Positions 5,284 to 5,899 of a stretch of 5,899 nucleotides of DNA are shown here, in pieces (within the stretch, counting starts at the first letter, position 1; each line of letters begins with the position of its first letter). The stretch is from an uncultured Collinsella sp. (GTDB lineage: Bacteria > Actinomycetota > Coriobacteriia > Coriobacteriales > Coriobacteriaceae), in the NCBI GenBank assembly GCA_900556365.1, contig USOG01000095.1, forward strand, positions 1 through 5,899. The letters are read 5' to 3'. A program made the translations under genes and the position numbers. The notes under the pieces are model-generated. The model worked only from the letters and a program-made list of their open reading frames with translations. It made no database searches and had not been told where the DNA came from.

Positions 5284-5899
5284 CTAGATTACGAAGAGGA
5301 TCACCGCCATGAACTGGAAGATACTGCCGGCGAGCACCCACAAGTGAAACACGCTGTGCAGGTAGCGCACGTTTTTGGCGATATAGAACGGCACGCCCGC
5401 GGTGTAGCACACGCCGCCGACGGCGAGCAGGGCAAGTGCCACGGGGTTGAGCAGCGCCACAAGTTCGGGCAGCTTAAAAACAACGAGCCAGCCCATCAGC
5501 AGGTAAACCAGGCCGCTTACCCAGTGCGGTTGACGCTCGCGCATAAAGCACTCGAGGGCGATGCCGATAATGGCGATGGCCCATACGGCAAAGAACAGCG
5601 CAGGGCCGCCGTCGTTTGCGAGCGTGATAAGGCAAAACGGCGTATAGCTGCCCGCAATGAGCAGGTAGATGCAGCTGTGGTCGATGATGCGAAACACGCG
5701 CTTGGCGCGCGCGGGCTGAATCGCATGGTAGAGCGTGGAGGCTAGGTATTCGAGGATAATGCTGACGCCATAGACAATTGCCGCGGCCATGTGGGCCGGG
5801 CCCCCGCCGCGCAGGGCAGCGCATACGATCAGGAGCACCAGGCCCGCGATACCCAGCAGGCAGCCGACACCATGGGTGACGGAGTTCATGATCTCCTCG
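5284..5899 (-). CDS. PAQR/hemolysin III family membrane protein TrhA, N-terminus off the window
   Basis: At least 201 aa are visible, an integral membrane protein with about seven hydrophobic segments. Numbered from the ATG at 5889, PAQR signatures occur in order: NSVTHGVG (2-9), STLYH (51-55, the S-x3-H motif), DHSCIYLLIAGSYTP (70-84) and HSVFH (178-182, the H-x3-H motif). The His and Asp residues of these motifs form the metal site in this superfamily. Bacterial members (TrhA/YqfA) are tied to membrane homeostasis and fatty-acid or membrane-fluidity control; haemolysis is only a historic label. In the same frame, the codons before the ATG at 5889 read Glu-Glu-Ile. The family usually has EEIxNSVTHG, so the real start probably lies beyond 5899. 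The alternative is that GAGGAG is a ribosome binding site only 3 bases from the ATG. It is followed by a 113-base gap before corC. Confidence 0.92.
   Translation of the reverse strand, partial: EEIMNSVTHGVGCLLGIAGLVLLIVCAALRGGGPAHMAAAIVYGVSIILEYLASTLYHAIQPARAKRVFRIIDHSCIYLLIAGSYTPFCLITLANDGGPALFFAVWAIAIIGIALECFMRERQPHWVSGLVYLLMGWLVVFKLPELVALLNPVALALLAVGGVCYTAGVPFYIAKNVRYLHSVFHLWVLAGSIFQFMAVILFVI

Noticed and set aside
5171..5410. Extension of the CorC-type protein to an upstream ATG at 5410
   Set aside because: The extra 80 residues overlap trhA, cross the GC palindromes and are Pro/Arg/Ala-rich. DUF21 proteins normally begin at the first membrane helix.
5236..5745. A 169-codon plus-strand open frame opposite trhA
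   Set aside because: It lies entirely antisense to a well-supported PAQR gene apart from the GC-rich gap, with low-complexity composition and no motif.

Overview
This is a GC-rich (about 60%), densely packed bacterial window. All six genes it supports are on the minus strand, so they read from right to left. The gene set, GC content and protein style (a YtxH protein coupled to a PRC-barrel protein, a membrane-anchored NodB-like protein, acidic Ala/Glu/Pro tails) suggest an actinobacterium of the class Coriobacteriia, possibly Collinsella-like. That placement comes from memory of gene families, not from a search.

Layout in transcription order, right to left. (1) 5284-5899: a TrhA/hemolysin III (PAQR) membrane protein whose N-terminus probably lies outside the window. 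(2) A 113-base gap containing very GC-rich palindromes. (3) 3797-5170: a HlyC/CorC-type protein with a DUF21 (CNNM) membrane domain, a CBS pair and a CorC_HlyC domain. (4) After 24 bases, 2939-3772: a protein whose N-terminal half resembles the N-terminal domain of cyanophycin synthetase, standing alone with a long acidic tail. (5) A 136-base gap with a consensus -10 box and a hairpin just ahead of the next ribosome binding site. (6) 2413-2802: a small YtxH-type membrane protein whose stop codon overlaps the start of (7) 1658-2413: a protein with two PRC-barrel-like domains. (8) A 72-base gap with an 11-bp perfect hairpin. (9) 179-1585: a membrane-anchored polysaccharide-deacetylase (NodB) fold protein that has lost most of its catalytic residues. 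(10) 1-178: non-coding sequence, less GC-rich, with two clear inverted repeats, one of them REP-like.

The genes look like two or three transcription units concerned with the cell envelope: trhA alone, corC plus the cyanophycin-synthetase-like gene, and ytxH-PRC with the pseudo-deacetylase as a possible read-through gene. The most unusual items are the deacetylase-fold protein without its metal site and the stand-alone cyanophycin-synthetase-type N domain. I see no tRNA, rRNA, CRISPR array, insertion sequence or complete mobile element, and no gene-free stretch longer than about 180 bases.
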